DNA from: Anaspis maculata
Lineage: Eukaryota > Arthropoda > Insecta > Coleoptera > Scraptiidae
NCBI GenBank assembly: GCA_949128115.1
Contig: OX421964.1
Span: 33,038,177 to 33,102,176, forward strand
Length of the DNA: 64,000 bases
Reading direction: 5' to 3'
Shown here: piece by piece, positions 34,201 to 45,120 of the stretch
Numbering within the stretch: position 1 is the stretch's first letter
Layout of the letters: every line of letters starts with the position of its first letter
The notes under the pieces: generated by a model
Seen by the model: only the letters and a program-made list of their open reading frames with translations
What the model was told of the DNA's origin: nothing
The model's database searches: none
Made by a program: the position numbers and the translations under genes

Positions 34201-35691
34201 CTTTCTTGGCAATGCGTACCAGGTCTTCGCAAATCAAAATTTTACAAGAGTAACTTTTTTTCTAAATTGAACAAGGAATTCAAAAGAAGTATGATTTTTC
34301 AAAAATAGTCAGGGGCGTAGAAAATGGAGTCGGAGAAGTTGAACAATCCCACTACGCCACTGAACAATTTTGACAGAAGTTATCTACGTCAAGTGATCGG
34401 TATCTATCTCGTAAGCATTTGTACCAAGTTTGGTCAAAATCGCTTCAATGACTTGAGAGTTATTGCAAAAAAAAATTTCAAGGACTGAACTTTGAATAGT
34501 ACAAGAAAGATAGATTTCAACCTCGGAATAAATATGGACATCGTGAAAATTTGATATTCCATTCAGAATTGCGTGCTCTACAACATATCCAAAATCGCCA
34601 AAAATCGCACCCGGGGGTTTTGAGTTATTGGAGGGGGGCGTAAAAAATTGTAACTTAAAATAGAGGGGATGAAGCCCGTCAATCAATTGAAAGCAAATAC
34701 GTTATGATTCGATGCATCATATCCAGTTGATAACATTTTGGCACAAAAAGTGTCGATTACTGTTGAAGGGGGATCGTGAGGGGGCGAAGCTCTGCTAGGT
34801 AGTCCATTTTGTTTTTCTGGCCATGTAGAACCGATCACGACAAGTTTGGTATTTTTTCCGACTACATTCAATCTCCTGAACTCGAATCCGATGTGTAAAT
34901 TTGGATGAAAACAAGTTTGTACAAGTTAACTTGGAAAAACTTGTTTTTTTCTGTGACAATTTTGAAGATTTTTTTTTCACTGTTAGAGGTATTCATCTTC
35001 CAAAAATTTTCAGGGGGTCACTGGATTGAAGTGTATTCTTCACAAAAATCATCCACTCAATGTATAATTTTGATTCTCGAGTTCAAAAAATCGATTTGAA
35101 CCTGAGCCGGCTCGGCGCGTCGTCTACTACTGACCAGAACACTACAGCATGCACCTTTCAATGAAAATAGCTTAAACTTTCGAAGAGATAACAACTCATC
35201 TTTGAAAATTTGATTATATGTGCAGAATTGGATTCTCTATAACATAAACAAAATCGCCATGAATCGCACTGCAGGATTTTGAGTTATTCGAGGAGAAGGA
35301 TAACATTTTCACAAGATTCGTGCTCTATGAACTGTTACCTGTCCCCTCAAATAACTCAAAACCCTGCAGTGCGATTCATGACGGTTTTGTTTATGTTATA
35401 GGAAATTCAATTCTGCACAGATAATCAAATTTTCAAAGATAAGTTGTTATCTCTTCGAAAGTTTGAGCTATTTTCATTTCAAGGTGCATGCTGTAGTGTT
35501 TTGGTCAGTAGTAGACAACGCGCCGAGCCGGCTCAGGTTCGAATTGATTTTTTGAACTAGAGAAACAAAATTATACATTAAGTGGATGATTTTTGTGAAG
35601 AATACACTTCAATCTAATGACCCCTGAAAATTTTTCGAAGATGAACACCTCTAACAGCAAAAAAGAAATTCGTAGAAATTGTCAAAGAAAT

Positions 35692-36970
35692 AACAAGTTT
35701 TTTCAAGTTAACTTGTTCAAACTTGTTTTCATCCAAATTTACAGATCGGATTCGAGTTCAGGAGATTGAATTTAGTCGGAAAAGATACCAAACTTATTGT
35801 GATCGGTTCTACATGGCCAATGGATTGACGAGTTTTATCCCCTCCATTTTAAAATGCAATTTTGTACCCCCCCTCCAATAACTCAAAACCCCCGGGTGCG
35901 ATTTTTTGCGATTTTGGATATGTTGTAGAGCACTCAATTCTGAACAGAATATCAAATTTTCAGGACGTCCATATTTTTTCCGAGGTTTTGCAGATTTTTT
36001 TACTATTTTTCCTGTACTAGAAGGGCTCTATGTCCCTTAGGAAGCGTTTTGAAGAAAAATTAAAACAAACAAGTTTTTTCAAGTTAACTTGTTCAAACTT
36101 GTTTTCATCCAAATTTACAGATCGGATTCGAGTTCAGGAGATTGAATTTAGTCGGAAAATATACCAAACTTATTGTGATCGGTTCTACATGGCCAATGGA
36201 TTGACGAGTTTTATCCCCTCCATTTTAAGTTGCAATTTTGTACCCCTCCTCCAATAACTCAAAACCCCCGGGTGCGATTTTTTGCGATTTTGGATATGTT
36301 GTAGAGCACTCAATTCTGAACAGAATAGAATATCAAATTTTCAGGACGTCCATATTTTTTCCGAGGTTTTGCAGATTTTTTTACTATTTTTCCTGTACTA
36401 GAAGGGCTCTATGTCCCTTAGGGAGCGTTTTGAAGAAAAATTAAAACAAATAAGTTTTTTCAAGTTAACTTGTTCAAACTTGTTTTCATCCAAATTTACA
36501 GATCGGATTCGAGTTCAGGAGATTGAATTTAGTCGGAAAAGATACCAAACTTATTGTGATCGGTTCTACATGGCCAATGGATTGACGAGTTTTATCCCCT
36601 CCATTTTAAGTTGCAATTTTGTACCCCCCCTCCAATAACTCAAAACCCCCGGGTGCGATTTTTTGCGATTTTGGATATGTTGTAGAGCACTCAATTCTGA
36701 ACAGAATATCAAATTTTCAGGACGTCCATATTTTTTCCGAGGTTTTGCAGATTTTTTTACTATTTTTCCTGTACTAGAAGGGCTCTATAGTGGCAATTCT
36801 GTAAAATTTAAAGGCCCCTTAAAATTTTTAAAGGCGTCGGTCACCTAGGAACGATCAGAAATGGGCTTCACGATTGGCTGATTTTCTTTTAACGGTCTTT
36901 AAATTCAAACGGGTTTGATACAGAATTGGCCCTTATGTCCCTTAGGAAGCGTTTTGAAGAAAAATTAAAT
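35692..36970 (+). repeat. Three tandem copies of a 376-381-bp block
   Basis: Copies begin at 35692, 36068 and 36449 with AACAAGTTTTTTCAAG (AATAAG in the third). Each ends TAGAAGGGCTCTATGTCCCTTAGG(G/A)A-GCGTTTTGAAGAAAAATTAAA. Copies differ at only a few positions, so the amplification is recent. The third copy is interrupted by the 36789-36933 MITE. Identical-looking ORFs (36030-36257, 36411-36638) are repeat translations. Confidence 0.9.
36789..36933. mobile_element. 145-bp MITE with TAT target duplication
   Basis: The ends AGTGGCAATTCTGTA and TACAGAATTGGCCCT are inverted. TAT flanks both sides (36786-36788, 36934-36936). The two neighbouring tandem copies read GGGCTCTATGTCCC without interruption, an in-window unoccupied site showing exactly one TAT. 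Confidence 0.9.
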
Positions 36971-37046
36971 TATGCATGTCAACCTAGTTTTCGATGGACC
37001 ATCGAATGGTGAATTCTTGCTACTATAACCTGGACCACCTTGTATA

Positions 37047-37839
37047 CATATTGCTCTGAACTTGGAATGCGACACTTTTGGAAGACTAATACTTGGAAGA
37101 CTAATGAAAACGGACAGTTTTAATCGCAAAATTTCATATCGAAATTGCTCAGAAGCTTCGTATCACACCGAATGCGACACTTTTGAGACAACTATAACTA
37201 TAATATGTAAAACTAGATAAACTGCGCACAAAATGAAAATTAAGGAACCCACGGGATCAATTTTTTGAACCTGGTACCTGACGACGGCCCGCAGTCTTTA
37301 AGCTCTCGAACGAAAATAAAAGTAACGCAACCATATAGCGAAAATTGAAACGTTTCAAATAAAACAATCGAAATTCCGTTTGTCGAACATCGATTGCCGA
37401 TGAATATGACGAAGAAGGACGCGCCCAACGGGTCGAATCACAGTCGTGTTCCTTTTGAAATTGGAATGGCATGGCAATGATGGCAAACAGTGCCGTAACA
37501 GTTAGCGTATATTGTTTGGAAATTGAGGGTGGGAAATGGCGCAGCTGGTGTCAGACCGCTACATTGATGCATAATGCGATTTAGATGCACCACTTAATTT
37601 GTCCTTCTTTCCCGCATGTACCTATGCACTGTAACCTGTTAGTAGTTATGGCGGAAACTTCCTTCCTCGCTGTCACGGAGGAAACGAAAAGATATGTGTT
37701 TCTTTTTTCTCTTCCAATATTTTCATCTTGATGACTTGGTAATTTATCATAAGTAACCGTATTTTTGTATAGACCAAATTTTACACGAGTAATTTCAAGC
37801 TGCCAAGGCGAACTCACTGGCTCGATGACTAAATGCATA
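37047..37839. other. No gene recognised
   Basis: A short duplicated phrase (ACTTTTGGAAGACTAATACTTGGAAGACTAATGA near 37073) and TGCGACACTTTTG repeated at 37067 and 37162. Otherwise featureless. Confidence 0.4.
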
Positions 37840-40376
37840 TAGTGCGGAGGTTAACGGGTTCAACCTTGCTTTTCATTCTGCTGGGATGAAACTTCGCATG
37901 TGATGACTGATGAGTACATATCCTCAGGTCACTTTTAAGAAGTGGTGCTCAGTTGGGACCCGTGACAGGGCCACGGTACAAGAGGTTGCCCTACCCGACA
38001 GAAGCGATTTCTTGAAATTCCTCAAAAATGAAGTTTGCAGTGGCGGGGCTCTCAATATTTTGGTCAGAAATGATCCCTTGCCTTGTATGGATGTACTTAG
38101 TGATAATTTCAAGTCCCACCGCACTGAAAATGTCGCGGGTTGTCTATTATTCAGGCGTAATTTGCAGAATTCAATGAACAGCTTACTAGTACGGACGTTG
38201 GGTGAACCAAGAACCCATTTCACCCCAATGCAAAACGCTTTCGCATGTGAGTAGTAGGTACCTATAGGTAACTTTTAAGAAGTGGTGCCCCGATGGGACC
38301 CGCAGCTGGCGTGCCTCGTAGGAGGTCGAAGGTCCAAGAAATTACCATTTTTGAAATCGTTGCTTTTCGTATACTTTTTAAATTGGGCTACATAACTTCA
38401 AGGTCGAGGAATACAATGCAGTAAGTTTGAAGGAAGTGTCATGCACCAGTGGCGTGCCAGACGGCTGCGAAGAGGCCGAGGTGCGATTTTTCTCAAAATC
38501 TTCTGGTAAACCGTGACCAACCCTTTTTGACATGTTTGGTATCATTTCTGACTAAATCGCACATTCTGATTCCAGAAATAAGTACTAGATTCTGTTGAAG
38601 AAGTGTTTAAATAGGTTTTATCAGGAGAAATATGATTTTTTTTTATCCTCAAAATTAATGTTTTGTGATTCTAGTTCCATCATTGTCCAATGTATTTATA
38701 ACTATGATTTTACCTTGGACAGTTGGTTTGGGCTATTTCACACACAGATATCATTTGCTTAAGGTTTTTCTCATTTTTGCAAAGTCACGGAGTGATTTTG
38801 TTTCTTGAGATGTATCATGTCAAACCTTGATTTGACGAACCGTGCTATTCACAGGAAAAATTAGCCTGGGACCAGAATGTAGCTTTGATTTGGCACTTTA
38901 TCCATTTCAAGGCATGGAAATAGTTCCTTCTATCAAACAAAATAGAAAAAACTGGAATCGGAGCCGTATTTTAGTCATGACCTAATTTTTGTTTTGATAT
39001 TGCGAGCTTCTGAGATGAAATTTTTTCATGATGCACGTTTTGAAATCAAACAACCGAGTGACTCTGTAACAGCGATAGAAACTTCTAGTGTTATAAATTC
39101 TTCTACAAAGCAGTTCAGTTGTACAATCTGTGTCAAAATTGTGATCGTGGGTATTTTAAACCTCGATCAAAATGGAGCTACGAAACGACGAATTCATAAG
39201 TCGAAACTTGCGTTTTTCACAAAATTAATCTCGCATCGCCGGAAGGAAAATTATGTCATAACTAAAATACGGCTCTGATTTTAGTTTGCTTTGTTTTGTT
39301 CGATAGAGAAAATTATTCTTGTGCAATGGAACGAATAAAGTACCACATCAAAATTACACTATCGCCCTAGCATGATTATTTGCACGTTCCATCAATCAAA
39401 CTTTGAAATGTTACATCGCAAGAAACAAAATTACTCCGTGACTTTGTAAAACAGGAGAATAAAACAGAAAATCATATTTGTGTGTGAAATAGCCCAAACC
39501 ACCTGTCCAAGTAAAAAATCAGAGTTGAAAATACATTGGACAATGATGGAATTTGAATTACAAAACATCAATTTTGATGGTGAAACAAATCATGTTTTTC
39601 CTGATAAAACCGCTCTAAACACGTCTCTATCAAATTTGTATATTGATTTTTGGAATCAGAATGTGCGATTTGCTCGAAAAGATACCAAACATGTCAAAAA
39701 CAAGTGTTAATCACGGTTTACCATGACTTTGTGAAAAATCGCACCTCGACTCCTTCGCAGCCCTCTGTTACGCCACTGGTGCAATACACTTTCTGGAAAA
39801 TTATTGCATTGTGCTCTTTGACCTTGAAAATGGGTAGTCCAATGAAAAAAAGGATAAAAAAGCGACGATTTTGAAAATGGTAATTTCTTGGACCTTCGAC
39901 CTCCTACGAAGCACGCCAGTCGCGGGTTCCATCGGTGCATCACTACCAAAAAGTTACCTGTAGGTACGTACTACTCACGTGCAAAAGCGTTATGCATCGG
40001 AATGAAATGAAAGGTTGGTTCCCCTAACGTAAGCTGTTCATTGAATTCTGCAAATTACGCCTGATGAGTAGGCAGCCCGCTACATCTTCGGCGCGGGGGA
40101 CTTGAAATTGTCACAGGCTATATTCAGACAATCCAAGGGATCATTTCTGACTAAAATAGTGGAAGCCCCGCCACTGCAAATTGAATTTTAAGGAATTTCA
40201 AGAAATCTCCCGTGCCTGGTAGGGCAGCCTCTTGTACCGTGGCCCTGTCACGGGCCCCAACCGGGCACCACTTCTCAAAAGTGACCTGATGGTATGTACT
40301 CATCACATGCAAAGTTTCATCCCAGCAGAATGAAAAGCAAGGTTCGACCTGAAATCGACCTTTAACGTCCGCACTA
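37840..40376. mobile_element. 2.5 kb palindrome, two concentric copies of the TAGTNCGGACGTTA family
   Basis: The outer ends are TAGTGCGGAGGTTAACGGG (37840) and TTAACGTCCGCACTA (to 40376). An inner TAGTACGGACGTTGGGTGAACC (38187) pairs with GGTTCCCCTAACGT (to 40030, lacking the last 8 bp). The outer centre is 39108 and the inner centre 39108.5. Both copies carry the same internal phrases, such as CTTTTAAGAAGTGGTGC at 37932 and 38274, so they belong to one family. ORFs 37910-38254 and 39480-39710 are arm sequence. Confidence 0.85.
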
Positions 40377-40628
40377 ATAATGGTGTTGTGTGTATGCTTA
40401 TCTCGTATAATGTTTATGACGTCTGAATGTTTCGCCGGTATGCGAACGAATGGAGATCATAATACGCATGAATAATAAAGAATGATAACTTAATTCCGAA
40501 GAACTTTTTTCCAATCATGTTTTGTTACTGTTTATTGACATGCTAGAGGGAGAATGTTTCATCATTGAAGCATTAAACGTCCAGTCATTTTTCCTCTACT
40601 GCATTTGTTTTTAGAATTTTTGAACGCG
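40377..40628. other. 5' flank of the DM9 gene
   Basis: Intergenic sequence between the palindrome and the core promoter. No specific operator was recognised. Confidence 0.4.
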
Positions 40629-40629
40629 C

Positions 40630-40640
40630 TGTATAAAAGC
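40630..40640 (+). promoter_or_regulatory. TATA box of the DM9-repeat gene
   Basis: GTATAAAAGC lies about 115 bp upstream of the start codon. Transcription would be expected to start about 25-30 bp downstream, near 40660-40670, giving a 5' UTR of about 80 nt. No competing TATA box lies closer. Confidence 0.65.
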
Positions 40641-40744
40641 TTATCTAATCGTGCAAAACGAGACGTGGGTGTCTTCGCCACCAGCTGCCAGTTGGTTTTT
40701 TCGTTGCAACCGTAGTGCATAACCTGCAACCTAAGGTGCAGAAC

Positions 40745-43700
40745 ATGGCAGGTATTTATTTTTTTCCTTGCTTTGTATTATACCCTGGGGGGTTTAAATT
40801 TGGATATTTTCAGGATACGATTGGGTTAGCTGTTATAATTTCAATATGCCCGCGAATGCGGTCAGAAGCGGAACGGACCTGGATGGAAGCGACATTTACG
40901 TGGGCCAAGCCAACCACGAACGCGATTTGCTTCCCACTAAAATTGTGCCCAGAAGGCGTGAGGCCTACGTCAGCTACAATGGCAAGGAAGTAAAGGTCAA
41001 CAATTTCAAAGTACGTTCCATTTTTCATTATTTATTTAATATAAAATTGTTCAGCCCGGACTAGCTGGCTGGTTGTTACGAACGTTGAGGGTTGACTTTC
41101 CAACTTTTCACTTTTTGAAACAGTTTTTTTTGCCGCAACTTTTGAACAATTTCACATATTTTGAACAAATTGATACACTTACCATATCACAGAAATATAT
41201 TGCTATAACACCTCATTCATACTGAACGTCCCCAAATAGTATTCTAGTCAGAAAGTTAGTAATTAATTTCCTACAATTTTTATTTGAAATGTTTGAATTC
41301 TCAAATCGTCCGTAAGTGGTATTCCTTATAAAATAAATTCCAATGAGACCTTTTTCAAATCGAACGTGAATTAAAATGTTACATCATTTTTACAAAATTT
41401 GCATTGGCGTAACAAATGCAAAAGAAGTGAAAAGAAGTGACCCTTTAATTTATTTGCCACTGGCCACTTTTCGAAAAAACCTTTTGTGATCGAGTCATAA
41501 GTACTAATTTTACCATTACTTGCTCCAAACTTATTGATAGTTATCGGTCAAATCGTTTCAAAGTTCTGGCGAAAAAGAAATTATTTAAAAAAGTCAACTT
41601 AAGAAAGCATTTTAGGATATTGTTTTCGTATATTTTACAACTCCTATTTTTTTGTGGAGAATCAGACCCAATATTTTCTAACAGCCAGTCGCTGCCGTGT
41701 ATAGGGTAATTTTTAATTATTAATTAATTTCCTTGTGCCTAGTAAGGTATACTACTTAGCTATTTCTGTACCTACAAGGAAAAACCAGTAATCTCAGAAG
41801 AGATATCCTGAGTTTTTATGTTCCTATTTCAGGTATGTACACACAGATAACAAAGTGGCAAACAAGTTGCCTCTCGAGCTTAGAACCCTAAACAGGGAAA
41901 AAAGTTTGAGACCGGAGTGATAAACGAATAGGTACTTAAATTGCGATTTATTGAGTGAAATGCATTGCCTTTTTATCGTATGTTTTGTCACCGTCGTGTT
42001 GTCATTTGTTGTTGTATTGTTTTGTTCAATTAAACTGCTGGACAACGAAGTTGTCGGTACCGGAAAAATGGTTCGACTTTGGAGGCCAATATCTCCCGAT
42101 TGCCGATTGCGATTTCCATTTCGTTTGTTGCGTTACTAGCTCAGTCTTCCCGTAACCCGTCCTATAATAGTGAATGCTGAGAAACTTCATGTGCATTTTT
42201 TCAAGTGTGATACGTAAAATGGTGCAAATTGGGACTTCATCGTTCTCCCATTTTCCAAAAAAATATTTTTTCATTATTCTAATACAAAAATCATGAAGTC
42301 TGATGTCTTATGTCGAAACGATTTTGAAATACTCAAGCATGGCACAAGCACAAAAAGTATAACGTCCAGGAGGGCTTTCGGGCTTTACTCCAATCGGAAA
42401 CTGTAGTTTTACGTCGTTACTATGTTCAGGGGCTTACAATTGCAGATAGAACATGTTCCACATCTGAAATTCTGATGAAATCTGACGAAATTCAACGTAC
42501 GAAAAACAGGCAGTGAAAGCCACTTGAAAAAGTGCCCCCTGCTTGGCCCCACACCAAATATTCGAGTTGTCTTGAGAGTAAAATTGTCCTGGACTGTTGT
42601 ATAGACAATACAAATAGAAAAGACACATGTTGTCACGGATTTTTACGGTTGCGTAGGAACCAGGTGAGTCCATCATTCAAGAAAAGATTGGCTGATTTTT
42701 GATGCCCCAATATCCGTGACGACGGTGGTGATAACATATGGTCTTCTCTATTTGTATTGTCTATACGAACAATCTTGCTCAATGCCAACATCCATTTATC
42801 AAAGGTGACTTTATCTCGCGTGCCAACAAGACAAATCTGTAACATTCAACATAAAATTTTGTATCTTTAATGTTAGACTTCCAATCTGGGAAATTCCAAA
42901 ACCGTTTTGAGATATACAGGGTACATGGAATACATGGAAAAATTTTTCTTGTCAAAATGGGGTACGACGGACTTGGTGCAATTTTGCAGCATTTTACGTA
43001 TCACCCTGTAGAAATTTCACAGAGAGTTTCTAAACGTTCACTCCAACAGGATAGGTTACAGAAACATTAAGCTAATCAACACAACAAACTAAAGTGAGGA
43101 ACTTTCTTGGTCGCTGTTCACTGATGAGCAACATGTGCTTAGCTAATGACACGTAGAAGCTTCCTAAAGAAAATCACGATAAATTATTCCCCTGTGTGTT
43201 TTAAATGGGCGCCATTTTGGATTTTTGACAGCTCACAGGTGAACATCATGAATTTCACATAGAACATCTGGTACAGCATGATCACCAAGTACAGATAAAG
43301 CTATTTCACATTATTATTTCACTTCTATTTTCGGAAATTTGTAGGATTTTTCTCGCTTGCCTGACTTCTGGGCCTATAGATAGACCATATGGGTGCGAGG
43401 TGTACCCAATCGTTTTTGTTTCATTACATACGTCTTCAGCGACCTCGAAAACCTAAGAATCGATACCCAACACATGGGTAACTGACGCTCACTTTGTAAT
43501 TTTGACCTTCAGCTCCATTTTTCAAAAATGACGTTTTAACTTGACCGCACGAGAGTTTTGACATTGTCATTGTATCGAGGAGGTCTGAGTTATATAATTT
43601 GACACCAAACACGCCTCAGCAGGTTTGGATGAAAAAGTTTGGTATTTTTTTAAAGTATTCTCTCCCCCTCCCCAAATCTCGGGTCCTAAAGGATGAATTT

Positions 43701-45120
43701 TTAGGAACTGCGGGTCAAATTTTTCTAATGGGTCTAGACAACAAATATGCAAAGTGGCTTGCTTGTATCATCAAATGCCACTTTTTTTGCGTACCGCTAG
43801 CACTAAAATGGAAATCGCGCTCGGCCCGAATTCGACTCATTTTTCCGATACCGACAACTTTGTTGTCCAGCAGTTTATTTCTTGTCTCAGGTTTTTGAGC
43901 AGAAATCGCAGTAGCAAATTGTTATTTCAATAATTTTTACTATGGTTAGGTACCTTACCTGGCGAAGCCTATAATATTTTTTCATGCAATAATAGTAGAT
44001 TATTATATACGAGTTTCATAAGACAGAGTATTAGCTGGTTTTGGGGCACGACGAGCTTGCGAGGAGTGCTGGTGCTCCAATGGAAGGAGTGCGACAATAC
44101 GTCTTAATAATCGAGTATGATACCCAGAAATTGGAAACTCTGACTGCAAAAAATTGAATTTGACAAGTGACACTTCAGAACTGACGTTCGCTCACCTTCA
44201 TTGGCAATAAATTGTTGCTATTTGTTAAAAAACAATTTAAAAATATGCTCCATTATAGCACTGTTTTCGATGTAATGATAAATCCATTAGTAACGCAAAG
44301 TAGATAATAGTATATTATTAAACGAGTTTTATAAGACGCAAGCTCGTCGTGCCCCAAAACCAGTCGTGTGACAATACGTCTTATTAAACAAGTGTAATAT
44401 ACAGGCAAACTAAACTACATTTTCTGAACTCAACCATTACTTCAAAAATCGATAGCAACCAAGTAAGCAAGTTGTACAGATAATATTTTTTTGTGCTCCC
44501 ATTTGAAGACTTTTGGGGGGAGTTAGATATTTTTGTGGTTGAATTCCATTTCCGGTCTCTTATTTTGAAGTTTTTTGCGCCCATGGAACGTATTCTGCAG
44601 CTGAGTTCATTTTTAGTTTTTTACATTTGCCATTCAGAACATTTTAAAAACAATAATCCTGCCCTATCTCATCAAGTTCCACATGAGATGTAGGCAATTT
44701 TGAATAGGTGTCCAAACTCTCCCCGTTCATTTGGCCGCAGTAGATAGAAATATGCGAAAATCGTATCAATCTCACACCAGTTTACGAAACCTGTTTATTC
44801 AAAGTATAAGGATAAGTCATTTATGAAAATACCTAGCTCATTTACAGTGTTAGGATCACATGACATTCTAAAAGATATACAAATTTCAGGTTCTGGTCGA
44901 GAAAAAGCTCTGCTGGGTTCACAGTTCGAATGGTCAGGTACCGCACGGTGCAGTTCCGGCCGGTCGCACGTCGTCTGGTGAAACTTTGTACGTTGGAAGA
45001 ACCAAGATCAACAATGCCACCGTTGTCGGAAAGGTGCATCCTTCACACCACGTTCTCTACGTTCCTTTTGCGGGTCGCGAAGATGGTCACAGGACTTACG
45101 AAACTTTGACTTTCAAATAA
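40745..45120 (+). CDS. DM9-repeat (DUF3421) protein, three exons, 144 aa
   Basis: Exons: 40745-40751 (ATG GCA G), 40814-41010 and 44890-45120. Introns 40752-40813 and 41011-44889 have GT/AG borders (G|GTATTT…TTTTCAG|GA and AAA|GTACGT…ATTTCAG|GT). The protein starts MAGYDWVSCYNFNMPANAVR. Repeat 1 (about residues 13-75) has GSDIYVGQANHERDLLPTKI and EAYVSYNGKEV. Repeat 2 (about 76-143) has VPHGAVPAGRTSSGETLYVG and GKVHPSHHVLYVPFAGREDG, ending ETLTFK. Two tandem DM9 repeats are the whole of this insect family; DM9 folds bind carbohydrate in characterised homologues, and mosquito members respond to Plasmodium. There is no signal peptide, so the protein is predicted cytoplasmic. Length and exon phases are normal, and no break is seen. 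AATAAA overlaps the stop (45117-45122). Exon 1 was chosen because it supplies the family's usual MAGYDWV start. Confidence 0.95.
41100..41690. mobile_element. Old, degenerate palindromic element in intron 2
   Basis: CCGCAACTTTTGAACAATTT (about 41152) is mirrored by AAATCGTTTCAAAGTTCTGGC (about 41551). The order of blocks (AAAAAAGTCAACTT…GCATTTTAGGAT) resembles the right part of 23176-24236. The ends are not clear. Confidence 0.45.
42031..43877. mobile_element. Palindromic element in intron 2, AAACTGCTGGACAACGAAG ends
   Basis: The left end TAAACTGCTGGACAACGAAG and the right end TTTGTTGTCCAGCAGTTTA are inverted over about 45 bp, continuing through GTTCGACTTTGG / GAATTCGACTC. The tip hairpin GACAACGAAGTTGTC resembles that of 10097-11145, so they form one family. 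An inner pair (degenerate GTGTGATACGTAAAATG near 42205 and CATTTTACGTATCACCCTG ending 43008) is present. About 0.7 kb extra in the right arm (about 43090-43800) breaks the symmetry. A further hairpin, TATAGACAATACAAATAGA (42600) against CTATTTGTATTGTCTATA (42748), lies near the centre. Confidence 0.75.
43999..44124. mobile_element. MITE copy 1 (ATTATATACGAGTTTCATAAGAC) in intron 2
   Basis: Inverted ends GATTATTATATACGAG…AAGAC and CGTCTTAATAATCGAGTATG. The middle contains GGGGCACGACGAGCTTGCG, inverted relative to copy 2. Confidence 0.6.
44310..44402. mobile_element. MITE copy 2, 93 bp, in intron 2
   Basis: Ends GTATATTATTAAACGAG…AAGACG and CGTCTTATTAAACAAGTG..ATATAC. It has the same family ends as 43999-44124, with the internal CGCAAGCTCGTCGTGCCCC in the opposite orientation. 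Confidence 0.65.

Larger units (their letters stand above)
34225..37046. mobile_element. Composite palindrome ending in the CAGGGTGGTCC family terminus, left tip missing
   Basis: The segment 34225-34480 matches 52780-53040, and 36955-37046 matches the right end of 52118-53159 (…ACTATAACCTGGACCACC). Between them sits a large palindrome centred near 35310, with CGAGCCGGCTC-type arms at about 35105 and 35523. The expected left CAGGGTGGTCC end is replaced by Tc1 sequence. The right arm alone carries a block triplicated in tandem (35692-36970). Confidence 0.7.

Noticed and set aside
36030..36638. Two nearly identical 75-codon ORFs
   Set aside because: They are the same reading of two tandem 380-bp repeat copies; the third copy and the inverted arm do not preserve it.
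37910..38254. 114-codon plus ORF and its minus partner
   Set aside because: Lies in a palindrome arm; the mirrored arm does not keep the frame.
43134..43160. A second hammerhead at CACTGATGAGCAAC
   Set aside because: No stem II or GAAA core follows. Other CTGATGA strings (7346, 37905, 40070) fail for the same reason.
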